Of a DNA stretch of 64,000 nt, positions 24,863 to 36,363 are shown piece by piece (position 1 is the stretch's first letter; each line of letters opens with the position of its first letter). The notes under the pieces were generated by a model, which searched no databases, had not been told where the DNA came from, and saw nothing but the letters and a program-made list of their open reading frames with translations. The position numbers and the translations under genes are program-made. Source of the DNA: Erpobdella octoculata (taxonomy: Eukaryota > Annelida > Clitellata > Hirudinida > Erpobdellidae); NCBI GenBank assembly GCA_963978895.1, contig OZ022238.1, forward strand, positions 11,494,842 to 11,558,841. The letters run 5' to 3'.

Positions 24863-27800
24863 TTGCCTCTTTCTTTCTGTCTCTCTTTTTTTCTACCCGT
24901 TTCTCTCTTTCCGTGCCCAAAATGACAGCAATAGATCGTTTGTGGTAGCTGGCCCAAGAATCAAAAATCGTCTTTCTCCAGAGACCACCTCGCATTTCAA
25001 ATTGAAATTTTTAGAAAAACCTAAAATCAAATTGATGGCGATGAAACCTTTAAATAAATTTATCTCAGTTTACCAGATCATCGAACATTAAGTTGTTTAG
25101 TCACAGCCAATTGAAATGCAGTACGTACCCACGGCTATGTTGGATGACCACAAACTTATTGAGGCCAACTTGACTTTGGCAAGTTCTTTTGAGCAGAACT
25201 TCTCTCTCGTAGCAAACTTTTCTGTCATCTATCTTTCTATCTTCGCCATGTCCACGTTTGGTTATTTTGTTTCTCAAAGCCCCATCGGGTGAAAACCTAA
25301 GGTTCGTGGCCGAGTTATCTGATTTTTTTATTTTCTTTGATTCTTTGACAGCGTCCACATTCTTGATCAACCGACCAGGACGAAATCTCTCCTGCTTTGC
25401 TTGTGGTGAATTCTGTGACGGAAGTTGTGTCGGCGTTGAAAGAGGTAATAGAAATGATAGTAAAGAACTTTTCGGATTTGTTTTGCATTCTTCTCCGAGG
25501 ACGTCTTGAAAAGTTTCATTTTCTGAACTTAAAACGGAGGTGTTTGAAATATCAGCACCATAAATGTCGTAACAATGACTCGTATTTACATTACTAATGT
25601 TGTTTTCATTTATTTTTTCTTCATTAACCGCTACATCATAGCTACGCGATCGATGTCGGTTTGAATCGAGATGGCGTTTTGTTGAATTTCGCGGCAGTCT
25701 TCTTCGCTCCAGATAATCGCCGTCAACTCTGTCGCAAGATTTTCTTGACTTGAAAAGCACAATCATTTCTCCTCCATTTTTTGCAAACAGGACTTCTTTG
25801 TGCGATCTCCAAAGATGAGCCTGGTTGTCGTGGTACATCTCAGTGATCCAGACTTCGCTAGAATCGAAAACGTTATCGCTGTCACTCCTGCCGCTCGCGG
25901 TCTGTCCCAGAAGAAAGTACGGATAGAAGGAAGAAAAAGCAGAAGAGTGATGGACGGTTGATGAGAAACGAGTGAGGTAACGTGGGAAAGTGCAAGCTGG
26001 GTAAATTTCTGTGGATGAAAAATACGAGTATTTCAAATTTCTATAAATAAATTATGACCTCAAACCTTTTTTTCTTTTTTTAATTATTTGCCACAAAACC
26101 GATTTTAATTTAGGATTTTCCCATTAACGCTAGAAAACGGAAAGTCTGTGATATGTGAGCTCGTCCAGAACCGGCTTTAAGACCAGGACCAACATTACGG
26201 TTTGACTGCAGTGGGTTTGAATTGTTTGAATCCTCTATAAATTGCAGTAAGTTCTACGAAAGATTTTTAAATTGATATAAATATAGTTTAATAAATAATT
26301 TAATGTGGAAAAGTTTACAAGAGAAAATTCCTCGGGTTGAGTTATAGCCCTACCGGCCCTAGACTCGCACTTTTTATATTAGAGTTAAAAACTACTCCAA
26401 ACATTAAAGATTTAAAAGTTAAAAACTGAAATATTTATACTTAGTCATTGAACGAGAGAGAGAGAAAACTCAGCAATTAAGTGCTAATGTTAATTGATGA
26501 CGAACGATAATGCGGCCAAAACAGCGAGCGGTGCCTAATGGCGACTTTTGTCGGAATGAAATCGCCAAATTATAACCGTCGCAGAGAACAAAATATAGTT
26601 TATTCGCCCAAAGGAAATGAAGTGTATTCATTATCATCACCACTATATCCTTTAGCAGCACACTTGCCATCATGCCCACAAACAAAACCTCACCATACTT
26701 GCCACCAAACCCGATTCCGTACCTGCCGACATACGCTCCACCATACCCGCCACCATACCTGCCGACGTACTCCCCATCATACCGACGATACCGATCATCA
26801 TATCTGTCAGCACAATCAAAACGCCGGTAAAACTACTCTAATACTATTCCTCAAGGGCAACTCATTCGACCAGCGATATGAACGCTTCAGAGCGACACCA
26901 ACGACGATAAAATTCCGCCATTTTACCGAAAATGAATAAATTTTTCCAGCTTCCGTCAACGGCTTCCGGACCGGAGACGTGATCACGTGTCTGCTCGCTC
27001 CGGAGCACGCTCATTTATCTATGTTTCATTATTCTTTGCCGCTTCTTTCTCGTGTAGTTGTTGAGCCCTGGAGTGAGCCCGTCGCTGTTGTTGTTGTTGT
27101 TGTTAATGCTGTTAGCGTTGCTAAAGTTGCTGTTACTGCAGCTGCTTGTGATGACGATATTGATGATAGAAATTATTTTAAAAAAGTTATTTAATTTCTG
27201 AATTGATGAATAATGCAAAGTAGTTACACACAAACAATCATACAGACATCGGAAATTATGTAGGTGAATTATTAAAGTGAGCCAAGCTACTTCGGCCAAA
27301 AAATTACCACTATAAATTGAACCGGATGTTTGTAAAGATGTAAACATGTAGTGACTCCATCAAAACATTACCAACAGACGATTGTTTTACGAAAACCGAC
27401 AAAGTGCTGCGAATCCCACGCGTGAACCGGGAGTCTATTGTGGCTGTTGTCTGTGTCGTGTTTATGGGGGGGGGGGGTCTTGCTAGAAGGGTGATAGTAA
27501 TGGGTGGGTGGCTGTATAAAGAACGGTCAAATGAAATAGATTTAAATAAATTTTATTCAAAAAAGATACGGAGAGTGAATGAATGAATGAATGAATGAAT
27601 GAATGAATGAATGAATGAATGAATGAATGAATGAATGAATGAATGAATGAATGAATGAATGAATGAATGAATGAATGAATGAATGAATGAATGAATGAAT
27701 GAATGAATGAATGAATGAATGAATGAATGAATGAATGAATGAATGAATGAATGAATGAATGAATGAATGAATGAATGAATGAATGAATGAATGAATGAAT

Positions 27801-30800
27801 GAATGAATGAATGAATGAATGAATGAATGAATGAATGAATGAATGAATGAATGAATGAATGAATGAATGAATGAATGAATGAATGAATGAATGAATGAAT
27901 GAATGAATGAATGAATGAATGAATGAATGAATGAATGAATGAATGAATGAATGAATGAATGAATGAATGAATGAATGAATGAATGAATGAATGAATGAAT
28001 GAATGAATGAATGAATGAATGAATGAATGAATGAATGAATGAATGAATGAATGAATGAATGAATGAATGAATGAATGAATGAATGAATGAATGAATGAAT
28101 GAATGAATGAATGAATGAATGAATGAATGAATGAATGAATGAATGAATGAATGAATGAATGAATGAATGAATGAATGAATGAATGAATGAATGAATGAAT
28201 GAATGAATGAATGAATGAATGAATGAATGAATGAATGAATGAATGAATGAATGAATGAATGAATGAATGAATGAATGAATGAATGAATGAATGAATGAAT
28301 GAATGAATGAATGAATGAATGAATGAATGAATGAATGAATGAATGAATGATTGATTGAATGAATGAATGAATGAATGAATGAATGAATGAATGAATGAAT
28401 GAATGAATGAATGAATGAATGAATGAATGAATGAATGAATGAATGAATGAATGAATGAATGAATGAATGAATGAATGAATGAATGAATGAATGAATGAAT
28501 GAATGAATGAATGAATGAATGAATGAATGAATGAATGAATGAATGAATGAATGAATGAATGAATGAATGAATGAATGAATGAATGAATGAATGAATGAAT
28601 GAATGAATGAATGAATGAATGAATGAATGAATGAATGAATGAATGAATGAATGAATGAATGAATGAATGAATGAATGAATGAATGAATGAATGAATGAAT
28701 GAATGAATGAATGAATGAATGAATGAATGAATGAATGAATGAATGAATGAATGAATGAATGAATGAATGAATGAATGAATGAATGAATGAATGAATGAAT
28801 GAATGAATGAATGAATGAATGAATGAATGAATGAATGAATGAATGAATGAATGAATGAATGAATGAATGAATGAATGAATGAATGAATGAATGAATGAAT
28901 GAATGAATGAATGAATGAATGAATGAATGAATGAATGAATGAATGAATGAATGAATGAATGAATGAATGAATGAATGAATGAATGAATGAATGAATGAAT
29001 GAATGAATGAATGAATGAATGAATGAATGAATGAATGAATGAATGAATGAATGAATGAATGAATGAATGAATGAATGAATGAATGAATGAATGAATGAAT
29101 GAATGAATGAATGAATGAATGAATGAATGAATGAATGAATGAATGAATGAATGAATGAATGAATGAATGAATGAATGAATGAATGAATGAATGAATGAAT
29201 GAATGAATGAATGAATGAATGAATGAATGAATGAATGAATGAATGAATGAATGAATGAATGAATGAATGAATGAATGAATGAATGAATGAATGAATGAAT
29301 GAATGAATGAATGAATGAATGAATGAATGAATGAATGAATGAATGAATGAATGAATGAATGAATGAATGAATGAATGAATGAATGAATGAATGAATGAAT
29401 GAATGAATGAATGAATGAATGAATGAATGAATGAATGAATGAATGAATGAATGAATGAATGAATGAATGAATGAATGAATGAATGAATGAATGAATGAAT
29501 GAATGAATGAATGAATGAATGAATGAATGAATGAATGAATGAATGAATGAATGAATGAATGAATGAATGAATGAATGAATGAATGAATGAATGAATGAAT
29601 GAATGAATGAATGAATGAATGAATGAAGTAAGGAACGAACGAACGAACGAACGAACGAACGAACGAACGAATGAATGAATGAATGAACAGTCTCGTTTAC
29701 ACTAACTGCAAATATACGTTAAAAAAAAAAAAACTTATAAGTAGACAAAAGAAAATAAAAACTAGGAGAAAGACAAAAATCAAAGTTAATGCAAGCTGAC
29801 AGACAGTGGACTGACGGACGGGCAAATTGATAGGATCAGTGGCGGATCCAGCAGGGATCGGCCCCCTTAGACATTTAAAGTAGAAATTTTTCCGTAGGCT
29901 GCAACTTCATTTTGTTTGTTTGTAGCCTGAAGCTTTTTCTTTACTAAACTCTAAGCTCACTTTTTGACCAACAATAGTTCTGATATTTGGTAGACATTTT
30001 AAAACTTAAGGGCTTTTTAAAACTAATTCAATGCAAAATATATTTCAAATAAAATCTCAACAAACATTTGGACCTTCACTGCAAAAAAAGTTGAAAATGA
30101 GACTTTTCTTTGTTTCTAAATAACTTTAGATGACTTAACAGCAGTGTCGTACAGCAGTAATAATTTGAAAACAAGTTTTATTTAAAAAAATACTTTTTTT
30201 ATATAAACCACGCTCTTAAGATTTAATATTTAATAATGACAATCAATTTTTTTTGAAAATTTTGGAGAGGGGGCAATGGCCCACATACATCACTACAATG
30301 CCGCTCCTGGATTTGTGTATTGTTTTTAAGAGTACATTTATGGGCAAAGTTTGAAATTAAAAAATTATTGGAAAGTGGTCGAAAAATCGATTACAAGATT
30401 TTACTACAAAAATATCAGTTGATAATGAAAATGTTGCATAATATTTTCATGTCGCGTATTTTACGAATACCCCAAATGTTGACTGGCTTAATTCCGGTGT
30501 ATTACTATTTTTCAGATTTTATTGTTTGTTTTATTAAAAAAATAAATACAAGATCTAAAAAATAAAAAACAGTAAAATCTTACAAAGAGTTTACAAAACT
30601 CTATCGAGAGCCACGACGCCGCTTATATACTTCATTTATTTACTCTCAACACAAAAATCACACAAGCAGAAATGTAAAACCCAACGGAATGTATACAAAA
30701 AACTTTAAGCTAATTGATTTTTTTTTAATTAAATTAAATATTATCGTCAAAAACTCAAACGGATAAAAAATTTCAGCTCAATCTTAAAACAGAGGTAAGT

Positions 30801-31800
30801 GAAAAATCAATTACAAGATTAACAGGCAACACACTCCACGACGAAGTTAAGTAAAAGTGTATAAAAATATTCTCATTTTATTCTTAGACCATCAATCTAA
30901 AGGTGCAGATGAATTTCCAAAATAAGTGCAACTGCTAAATGGTTTTTTTAGCCATGTGTGCAATCTCGTTTTCCAAAATCATTGAGGTAGTAGAGTTATT
31001 CGAGTTTGGTTTGAACCGTTCCAGCTTGGAGGTTGACAAATGGAAGAGTCACTTCCACAAAAACGTCTACCAAGGCACATAAAAAACCATTCTTTTTGGA
31101 AAAAAATAATTTGTTGTCATCTGAATGTGACAATTTAATACTGCATCAAAAAAATCATTCTCAGCTATGAAATGTCTGAAAACCTAACTCCGCAACGCGA
31201 TGGAAAGGAGACTTGTGTTGACAGTGCTACAGAAAGAAAGAAAAATACAGAAAAAGGGTAGAAGGAAAATAAAAAGAGAAAAAAGAGTTAGAAAAAGGGT
31301 NNNNNNNNNNNNNNNNNNNNNNNNNNNNNNNNNNNNNNNNNNNNNNNNNNNNNNNNNNNNNNNNNNNNNNNNNNNNNNNNNNNNNNNNNNNNNNNNNNNN
31401 NNNNNNNNNNNNNNNNNNNNNNNNNNNNNNNNNNNNNNNNNNNNNNNNNNNNNNNNNNNNNNNNNNNNNNNNNNNNNNNNNNNNNNNNNNNNNNNNNNNN
31501 CTTCCAATTAAGTCCTCATTACAAACCCAGAACCCTCTACAAGCGTACCATGCTAAGCCCGATCAGCTACTTTCGCACCAACGAGACAGGTGCCTGCGTT
31601 ACAGACAGACAAAGCTGACAATTGCTAAATTATTAATAGCTTCTCGCTCTTTCTTTTTCACATGTAGCCAAAGAAAGACACATAAATAAGAAACAAATTT
31701 CAAATTCAAATTTCTAACCTGCCGAGCTGCTACCGAAACTGTTGCTGAAGTAAACTGCGAGGACAAGTCCCAAGTGGAGGAAAAGACAACAGAGTACCAT
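15907..31800 (-). CDS. Secreted/surface two-module cysteine-rich protein with ShK domain
   Basis: Eighteen exons join without a phase conflict (992 aa): 31719-31800, 25129-26008, 24514-24578, 24252-24323, 23827-23906, 23527-23641, 23190-23287, 22161-22284, 21680-21799, 19183-19384, 18942-19006, 18737-18790, 18518-18607, 17367-17514, 17063-17232, 16822-16994, 16264-16426 and 15907-16184. Exon 1 encodes a signal peptide (M-V-L-C-C-L-F-L-H-L-G-L-V-L-A). Residues 506-545 are a six-cysteine ShK domain, starting C-Y-D-D-S-W-T-C and ending F-C-K-R-S-C-G-L-C. On each side lies a related module with CPLVGGYDF or CGLSGSIDV, and MKCWGSWEEAGFVFIA or FSCSSYYAMDYMHATLV. From memory these resemble invertebrate proteins carrying DUF7042-DUF7045. 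The last 29 residues are hydrophobic, suggesting a GPI signal or membrane tail. Function is unknown. The large second exon (aa 28-321) is a low-complexity, basic, poorly conserved region. A further exon in the 5.7 kb first intron cannot be excluded. Confidence 0.85.
18393..18480. repeat. (CATA)n microsatellite
   Basis: A tetranucleotide tract of CATA and related units lies in the intron between the exons at 17367-17514 and 18518-18607 of the ShK-protein gene. Confidence 0.85.
19918..20891. mobile_element. Non-autonomous element with mirrored GCGACATTTAGG minisatellites
   Basis: The left part (19918-20110) is a run of diverged GCGACATTTAGG units. The right part (20785-20891) has inverted units such as CCGCCTAAATGT. 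The centre is AT-rich non-coding DNA. This is the same architecture as the element at 436-1593 with a different motif. It lies between the 19183-19384 and 21680-21799 exons of the ShK gene. A target duplication was not identified. Confidence 0.6.
21415..21570. repeat. 18-bp minisatellite family copy (GGGAAAGCGACCGGGAAC type)
   Basis: Units such as GGGAAAGCGACCGGGAAC lead into the terminus GGGCAACGCCGAGTACCGC. This is one of several copies in the window. The others are at 55622-56090 (inverted), 56176-56468 and 62036-62140, with a bare terminus near 23128-23165. Confidence 0.75.
24775..24862. repeat. (CT)n microsatellite
   Basis: An almost pure CT tract lies in the intron between the 25129-26008 and 24514-24578 exons of the ShK gene. 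The Arg/Glu or Leu/Ser ORFs over it are artefacts. Confidence 0.95.
27575..29627. repeat. (GAAT)n microsatellite, about 2.05 kb
   Basis: About 510 tandem GAAT units run with one visible interruption (GATTGATTGAAT near 28348). The tract is followed by a short GAAC run (29633-29670) and a few more GAAT units to 29687. It lies in intron 1 of the ShK-protein gene, upstream of its second exon. Confidence 0.98.
29837..30309. mobile_element. Probable decayed hAT-like MITE
   Basis: The left end is CAGTGGCGGATCCAG. The right end reads ATGCCGCTCCTG, a diverged inverted match. No matching 8-bp duplication was seen, so the call rests on the termini alone. It lies in intron 1 of the ShK gene. Confidence 0.4.
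31301..31500. other. Assembly gap, 200 N
   Basis: The stretch is exactly 200 N. The round size suggests a scaffolding placeholder, so real sequence of unknown length is missing. It falls in intron 1 of the ShK-protein gene, about 220 bp from the signal-peptide exon. Confidence 0.97.
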
Positions 31801-32805
31801 GATGTGATATTAGTCAAAATAATAATGTTATTATTGTTAGTCTTATTATTATTCTATGTTTAAAAATTAACAATTTTTAGAATATTCAGACGCTTCGCCA
31901 GCAGAGATCGTCGTTCAGCAGCTACCTTCCTTTTACAAATATTAACATTAACTTAATTCTACGCCAACGACAGACTACCACACACACACACACACATTGA
32001 CCTAACCAGCAATCAAACAGTTCAGTTTAATCAAAGTCATGTGCAGTTTGCATTGTGAGAGAAGATATGCGACAGATCAAATATCTCCATTTCCATCTAG
32101 ATATATCTTTACCAACGGTGCGTTGGAACGGCCATCTAAATCTCAGCTTCCCATTACCGCATACGCAAGTTACTGCGGTCAGCGCTGACGCAACGGAGCG
32201 GCGCTATTTTCAATTATAAAATATTAGCAAATGGTTATAACTTTGATAACAAAGATTTATCGAATGAACGCCTTTGAGCGAAGAAGATGGAGAAATCTGA
32301 TTGAGGATCGATTTTTTGGTTGATTGGTTAATTGATTGGTTTTGCTGAGAAAAAGAGAATGAAGATTGTCAGTGGATTTGGCCAAAAATTCCAGCTCTCG
32401 ACATTCTATTTTATTCACGGCGTGCCTAATCTAGTGTATTTTAGTTTGACCACAGCAGAAACAAATCACAAATGTACGCAAGAAGACACCGTTGCTTTCT
32501 CAGGAGAGTCTTTTTGGTCACCTAGCGACTAAATTAAAAAATAAAAAATAATAATCATTGTAGTATTACTCCATTTCCATACATATTATATCACAAATGA
32601 AGTAATATAAATATTATATATATTGTTACGATATTACCAATCGTATACGGGTTTTTTGGAATGGTTCCACAAGTTATTGAAAGACAATGAAATAAAGCCT
32701 TTATATCTGTCTTTTCTAGTTTAAAGTAACTTCTTTATTTCATCAGGTCAACAAGTGGTCAATCGACAAATAAATCATTAATAAAAATATATCAATACCC
32801 CCTCC
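31801..32805. other. Upstream region of the ShK-protein gene
   Basis: The promoter of the minus-strand ShK gene should lie here, but no strong TATA or CCAAT arrangement stands out. A short (CA)n run is at 31979-31996. The rest is unremarkable AT-rich sequence. Confidence 0.4.
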
Positions 32806-33814
32806 CTAATCCTGTTCGTCCCGAACGGTTTTGTCACTTCCGAAATACTCGACAGGCTTTGACCGCAGTCTTTGAACGATATGGTCAATTCTTTCTACAT
32901 TCGGAATCAGTCTTTTCCAGTCCCTCTGGAGTCTATGTGCTCTTCCAATTCCGTGTTGTCGATTGAAAAACCACGCCAAATCGTTTGCTCCAATTGTTTT
33001 CTTACTTGATTGCTGATCACAGCAAGCGATGTTCACAAGCTCTTCCATAAACCTCATTGTCACCCGAACAGCCTCATGAAACGCTCTGAGGTCATCAGAC
33101 GTCTGGCCTTTAAACCCTCGCGACCGCATCTCAACATTTTTATCAAGCCCGAAAAGTTTGATGTGCCCCGTGACATCAAAGTTGTCAACCACGTCAGGCA
33201 AAATGCCTCAAGTACAACTCCACATCTGAACCCTGTTTTCGACGCGCGACAACCCATCAGCAGAACTAACATCATATCGACACAACTCCTCCACGGCCTG
33301 CTCAGAAAAATCTCGGCGGCCCCTATGAAAAACTCCGGTTTTCCCAACACGCCAGGAGTTGTCTGCAACCGGGTACCGGCACCACCAGGCACCTCCAAAG
33401 CTTCTCCAACGGATCCAACAATTTCGCCAGAATCTGTCAGAATCCAGCAACACTCAGCTACAGAGCCCACCTCGGTGGCACCCCGCCAGAAAACTGTATC
33501 AAGTTTCTTTTCTTTGTTTTCCTCGTGCCCCACCTGATTTGTGCAGTCTGTATGGCCATCATCTGTCACATGTTCTGAGACACAGCTGGTGGACTCCGGT
33601 TCAAACTGGGTTTCGCCGCAACAACCCACAATATTTTTTTCACCAGCAACAGGCTAGTCCTGAACGTATCTAACACTGCCTCAACCGTCTCTGTGACCAG
33701 GCTCTCAATAACTTGCCATCCAGACAACATTCGGCAAACCACTGCCAGTTGATTCTCCAATTTCATCAACTTTTTGCTGCTTACTGGCATCATCGCCACA
33801 CCGGCTGCTGCCAT
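32806..33814 (-). pseudogene. Unrecognised broken coding region
   Basis: Compared with its surroundings this 1 kb is GC-richer and has protein-like composition on the minus strand. A 131-codon frame at 32806-33201 ends at a normal stop. The same frame continues upstream (33208-33453) after one in-frame stop at 33205-33207. Another frame is open at 33060-33629, and a third at 33566-33814 starts M-A-A-A-G-V-A-M-M-P. This pattern of one stop plus frame changes suggests an intronless gene or retrocopy damaged by indels. I do not recognise the family. Confidence 0.45.
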
Positions 33815-34260
33815 TCGTCTTCAGAGAAAACTTGACCACTAAGAAATAATGTGTCTCTCGTGATGTTTTGTTTTTTTCTCCCGTTTTCTCTTGTGCTATG
33901 ATCAATAACCTAAGAGGTTTTTGTTCATAAACGTGGATATAATAAGCCGATTTTTTAAAAAGAAATTAAAACCTCAAATGTGTCAAAATTTCAAAGCAAG
34001 TGGTCAAGCGTTTTCGATTTTTGCACTTAGCAGCAATTTAAAAAATTATTTTTATTAGGGATGGACCGAGCAGCAAATTTGGCGCCGATGCCGAGCACCG
34101 AGGTTTTGGGGTCAATTTTCTCCGAGTCCGAGCACCGGGTTCGAATTTAAATAATATATAGAAGAGACTAGTGCTGAATGGACCGCGTACTAAATGGACC
34201 TTTGGCTTAAAAATTTTTATTTTCATCTTATTGCACCTAAAGTTTAATTATAGCTTGCTT

Positions 34261-34446
34261 CTAGATAGATGTACATGCTTGTACCACCACTAGTTGAATC
34301 ATGTGAATGTAGCATCCCAATTCGTCTAATTCTGGAAGACGAGTTGCTAGTTTCATACTGGTGCCATTGTCTCTGAATAAAACGCCTTTCTTCGCCCCAT
34401 GTCTATTCCAATCTGCAATCATGGATTTTAGATTATTCGAAATCAA
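34261..34446 (-). pseudogene. hAT transposase fragment (RDNG block)
   Basis: A short frame carries V-L-F-R-D-N-G-T-S-M-K, followed by L-G-C-Y-I-H-M-I-Q-L-V-V. This matches the conserved catalytic-core block of hAT transposases (RDNG..N, then a C..H..QL motif). It is truncated on both sides, and a diverged TE terminus lies nearby at 34060-34140. A separate basic frame at 35053-35277 is of unknown origin. Confidence 0.6.
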
Positions 34447-34491
34447 TTCTCCAGTGTATCTATATAAATAACTTTTTTTTATTTATATCAA

Positions 34492-34493
<2 letters not shown>

Positions 34494-34533
<40 letters not shown>
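34494..34533. repeat. (TTA)n microsatellite
   Basis: A pure TTA/ATT trinucleotide run within transposon remnants. Confidence 0.9.
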
Positions 34534-35732
34534 GGTATTTGGAGACCGTTTATTGTGGAAGCACCCAGATTTAATAAAGAAAAAGGGGGCTACCCTAATA
34601 AGAATTCATCTCCAAAAAAAATGAACTATTTTATTTATTGCACCAACAGTTAAAACCTCTTTTTCAACTCTGATTATTAAAACTTAAAAACTAAGTTAAA
34701 ACCATGCCGGTTGGTGCCACGGGAATCTCAAGCAGAGTTCAAAAAATTTACTACCGGCATATGAGAACGAGAGCTACTCTGGGGGGTTAAAATAATCATT
34801 GCCCGAATGTCCTTTGCTTCTTAAAAAAAAAAGTTGATGTTGTGCTGTGAAGAGCTTCTATTCCGCTTACCATGCGCAGCTGTAATTCTAGACTACGTTT
34901 GTCAAATTCTGTATAGCCTACACTTTGGGGCACGCTTCATAATCAGGGCGGCCAAGAAAGATCTCGGCTTCTACTGAATCTAGTGAGTTTAGAAGTAGTT
35001 CTTCCAAGATTGCCATTCTACTTTACCACTTTGATCAAAGAGGTGCTCTAATTCAGAGACCACCAAGTCGATGGCTTCGAAGTAAATTCTTTATATGTTT
35101 CTCAGGAGTGAATTCACGAAGTTCTGTCGGCATGTCAGTGTGCTGAAGCTTCTTGAGCGGCTTTCTCGAACGTGGAGCTGAAGGTTGATTGAGTTGGTAT
35201 TCAGCACATTTTTCCTGAGAACGCACCCAAAGCCGATTGATTCTATCGTCTTTACGTAGAGTCAAGAATTTCTTCATAATTTCTTTAACAGCAACTTGTG
35301 TTCCAGCTACATGATAACAAGATTAATAACTGCTCAACTGGGGTCGCCAATTTTATGGCCTAAAGTAAAAAACCATGACATTGCAAAAGTGGGGGGACAA
35401 ATACATCGTTGTCCCCCATCTCAAAAATTGTGGAGGGGACATGCCCCCCTGTTACCCCCGGTTGCGACGCCTATGCTCTACAGTCATACGTAATTTTCAA
35501 GAATTTTAGGAAATTTGTTTACTAATGTCTACCTATAAAATTTCAAGACTGTTTTGTCCAAATGTTTACCCCGCTTTGTTCGAACTTTAAGGTTTCCCGG
35601 CTTGTACCCGTATAACTTCAGGAAACGGTCACATAAATATTAAACCACTCTAGCGACTAAAATATTATTTCACTATGGAAATGACAAGAGGAACATTTCT
35701 AACCAAAACTTTGAACTAGTTTGACAAAGTGT

Positions 35733-36100
35733 CAGAGGCGTAGCGAAGGGGGCAGGGAGGGACAGTTGTCCCCGGGCGCAGGGTTGGAGGGGTGTATTTT
35801 CAGTGAGAAAAAAAGTTTTTTATTATTATTTTGCTGTATCTATAGCTCCGAAAACCCCCCTCCCCCGGTCATCAGGTGTTTTGTTTTTAGAATTTGAAAA
35901 GTGCCTCCGACTACCCTCCGGTCATCAGGTAGGAAAAATGAAAAGAGGGTTTCGAAAATGTTTTGGCAAAGTGCCTCCGACTACCCCCTCCCCTCCCCCA
36001 GTCATCAGGTTTTTTGGCAGCAAGAAGCAAAAGAGGTTATGTAGGGGGTGCAGATTTTGTGTTTTGTCTTCGGGCGCAGAAGACCCTAGCTACGTCTCTG
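35733..36100. mobile_element. hAT MITE derived from the 4.9 kb family
   Basis: The TIRs are CAGAGGCGTAG and CTACGTCTCTG. The flanks CAAAGTGT (35725-35732) and CAAAGTTT (36101-36108) are an 8-bp duplication with one change. Both ends match the two ends of the 1897-6788 element for about 50 bp each, in opposite orientation. The sequence is therefore an internal-deletion derivative. Its interior has a minisatellite of CCGACTACC / GTCATCAGGT units. Confidence 0.85.
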
Positions 36101-36122
36101 CAAAGTTTTGAATGCTGAAAGT

Positions 36123-36363
36123 CACTGGCGGATGCAGAAAAAAGTTGAATGGGGCCAAATATGGAAGAGTATTGCGAACGGATGATTTTCAGCATACTCT
36201 CTATAGCTTCATTAGCCAGAAGTGGAGGGGTAGAACAGTAGAAAAATACTTCGAAAGAGCAAAATTTTTGTCATCCTGGGCAGTTCTCCACGGTGCAAAT
36301 ATTACGTCGCCGGTCAAGGAAGAAGGGGGACCGTGGCAGGATACCCCCTTAAATACGCCAGTG
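36123..36363. mobile_element. Small hAT-like MITE
   Basis: The ends are CACTGGCG and CGCCAGTG, flanked by CTGAAAGT (36115-36122) and TTGAAAGT (36364-36371), an 8-bp duplication with one mismatch. It sits almost directly beside the 35733-36100 MITE. It is non-coding. Confidence 0.65.

Noticed and set aside
24768..24995. Minus ORF with Arg-Glu run
   Set aside because: The second half is the CT microsatellite, and the neighbouring exons join in phase without it.
25258..25597. Plus-strand ORFs over the large ShK-gene exon
   Set aside because: Antisense shadows of the 25129-26008 exon, whose frame is fixed by both junctions.
31184..31511. ORFs across the N gap
   Set aside because: Most of the translated length is unknown bases.
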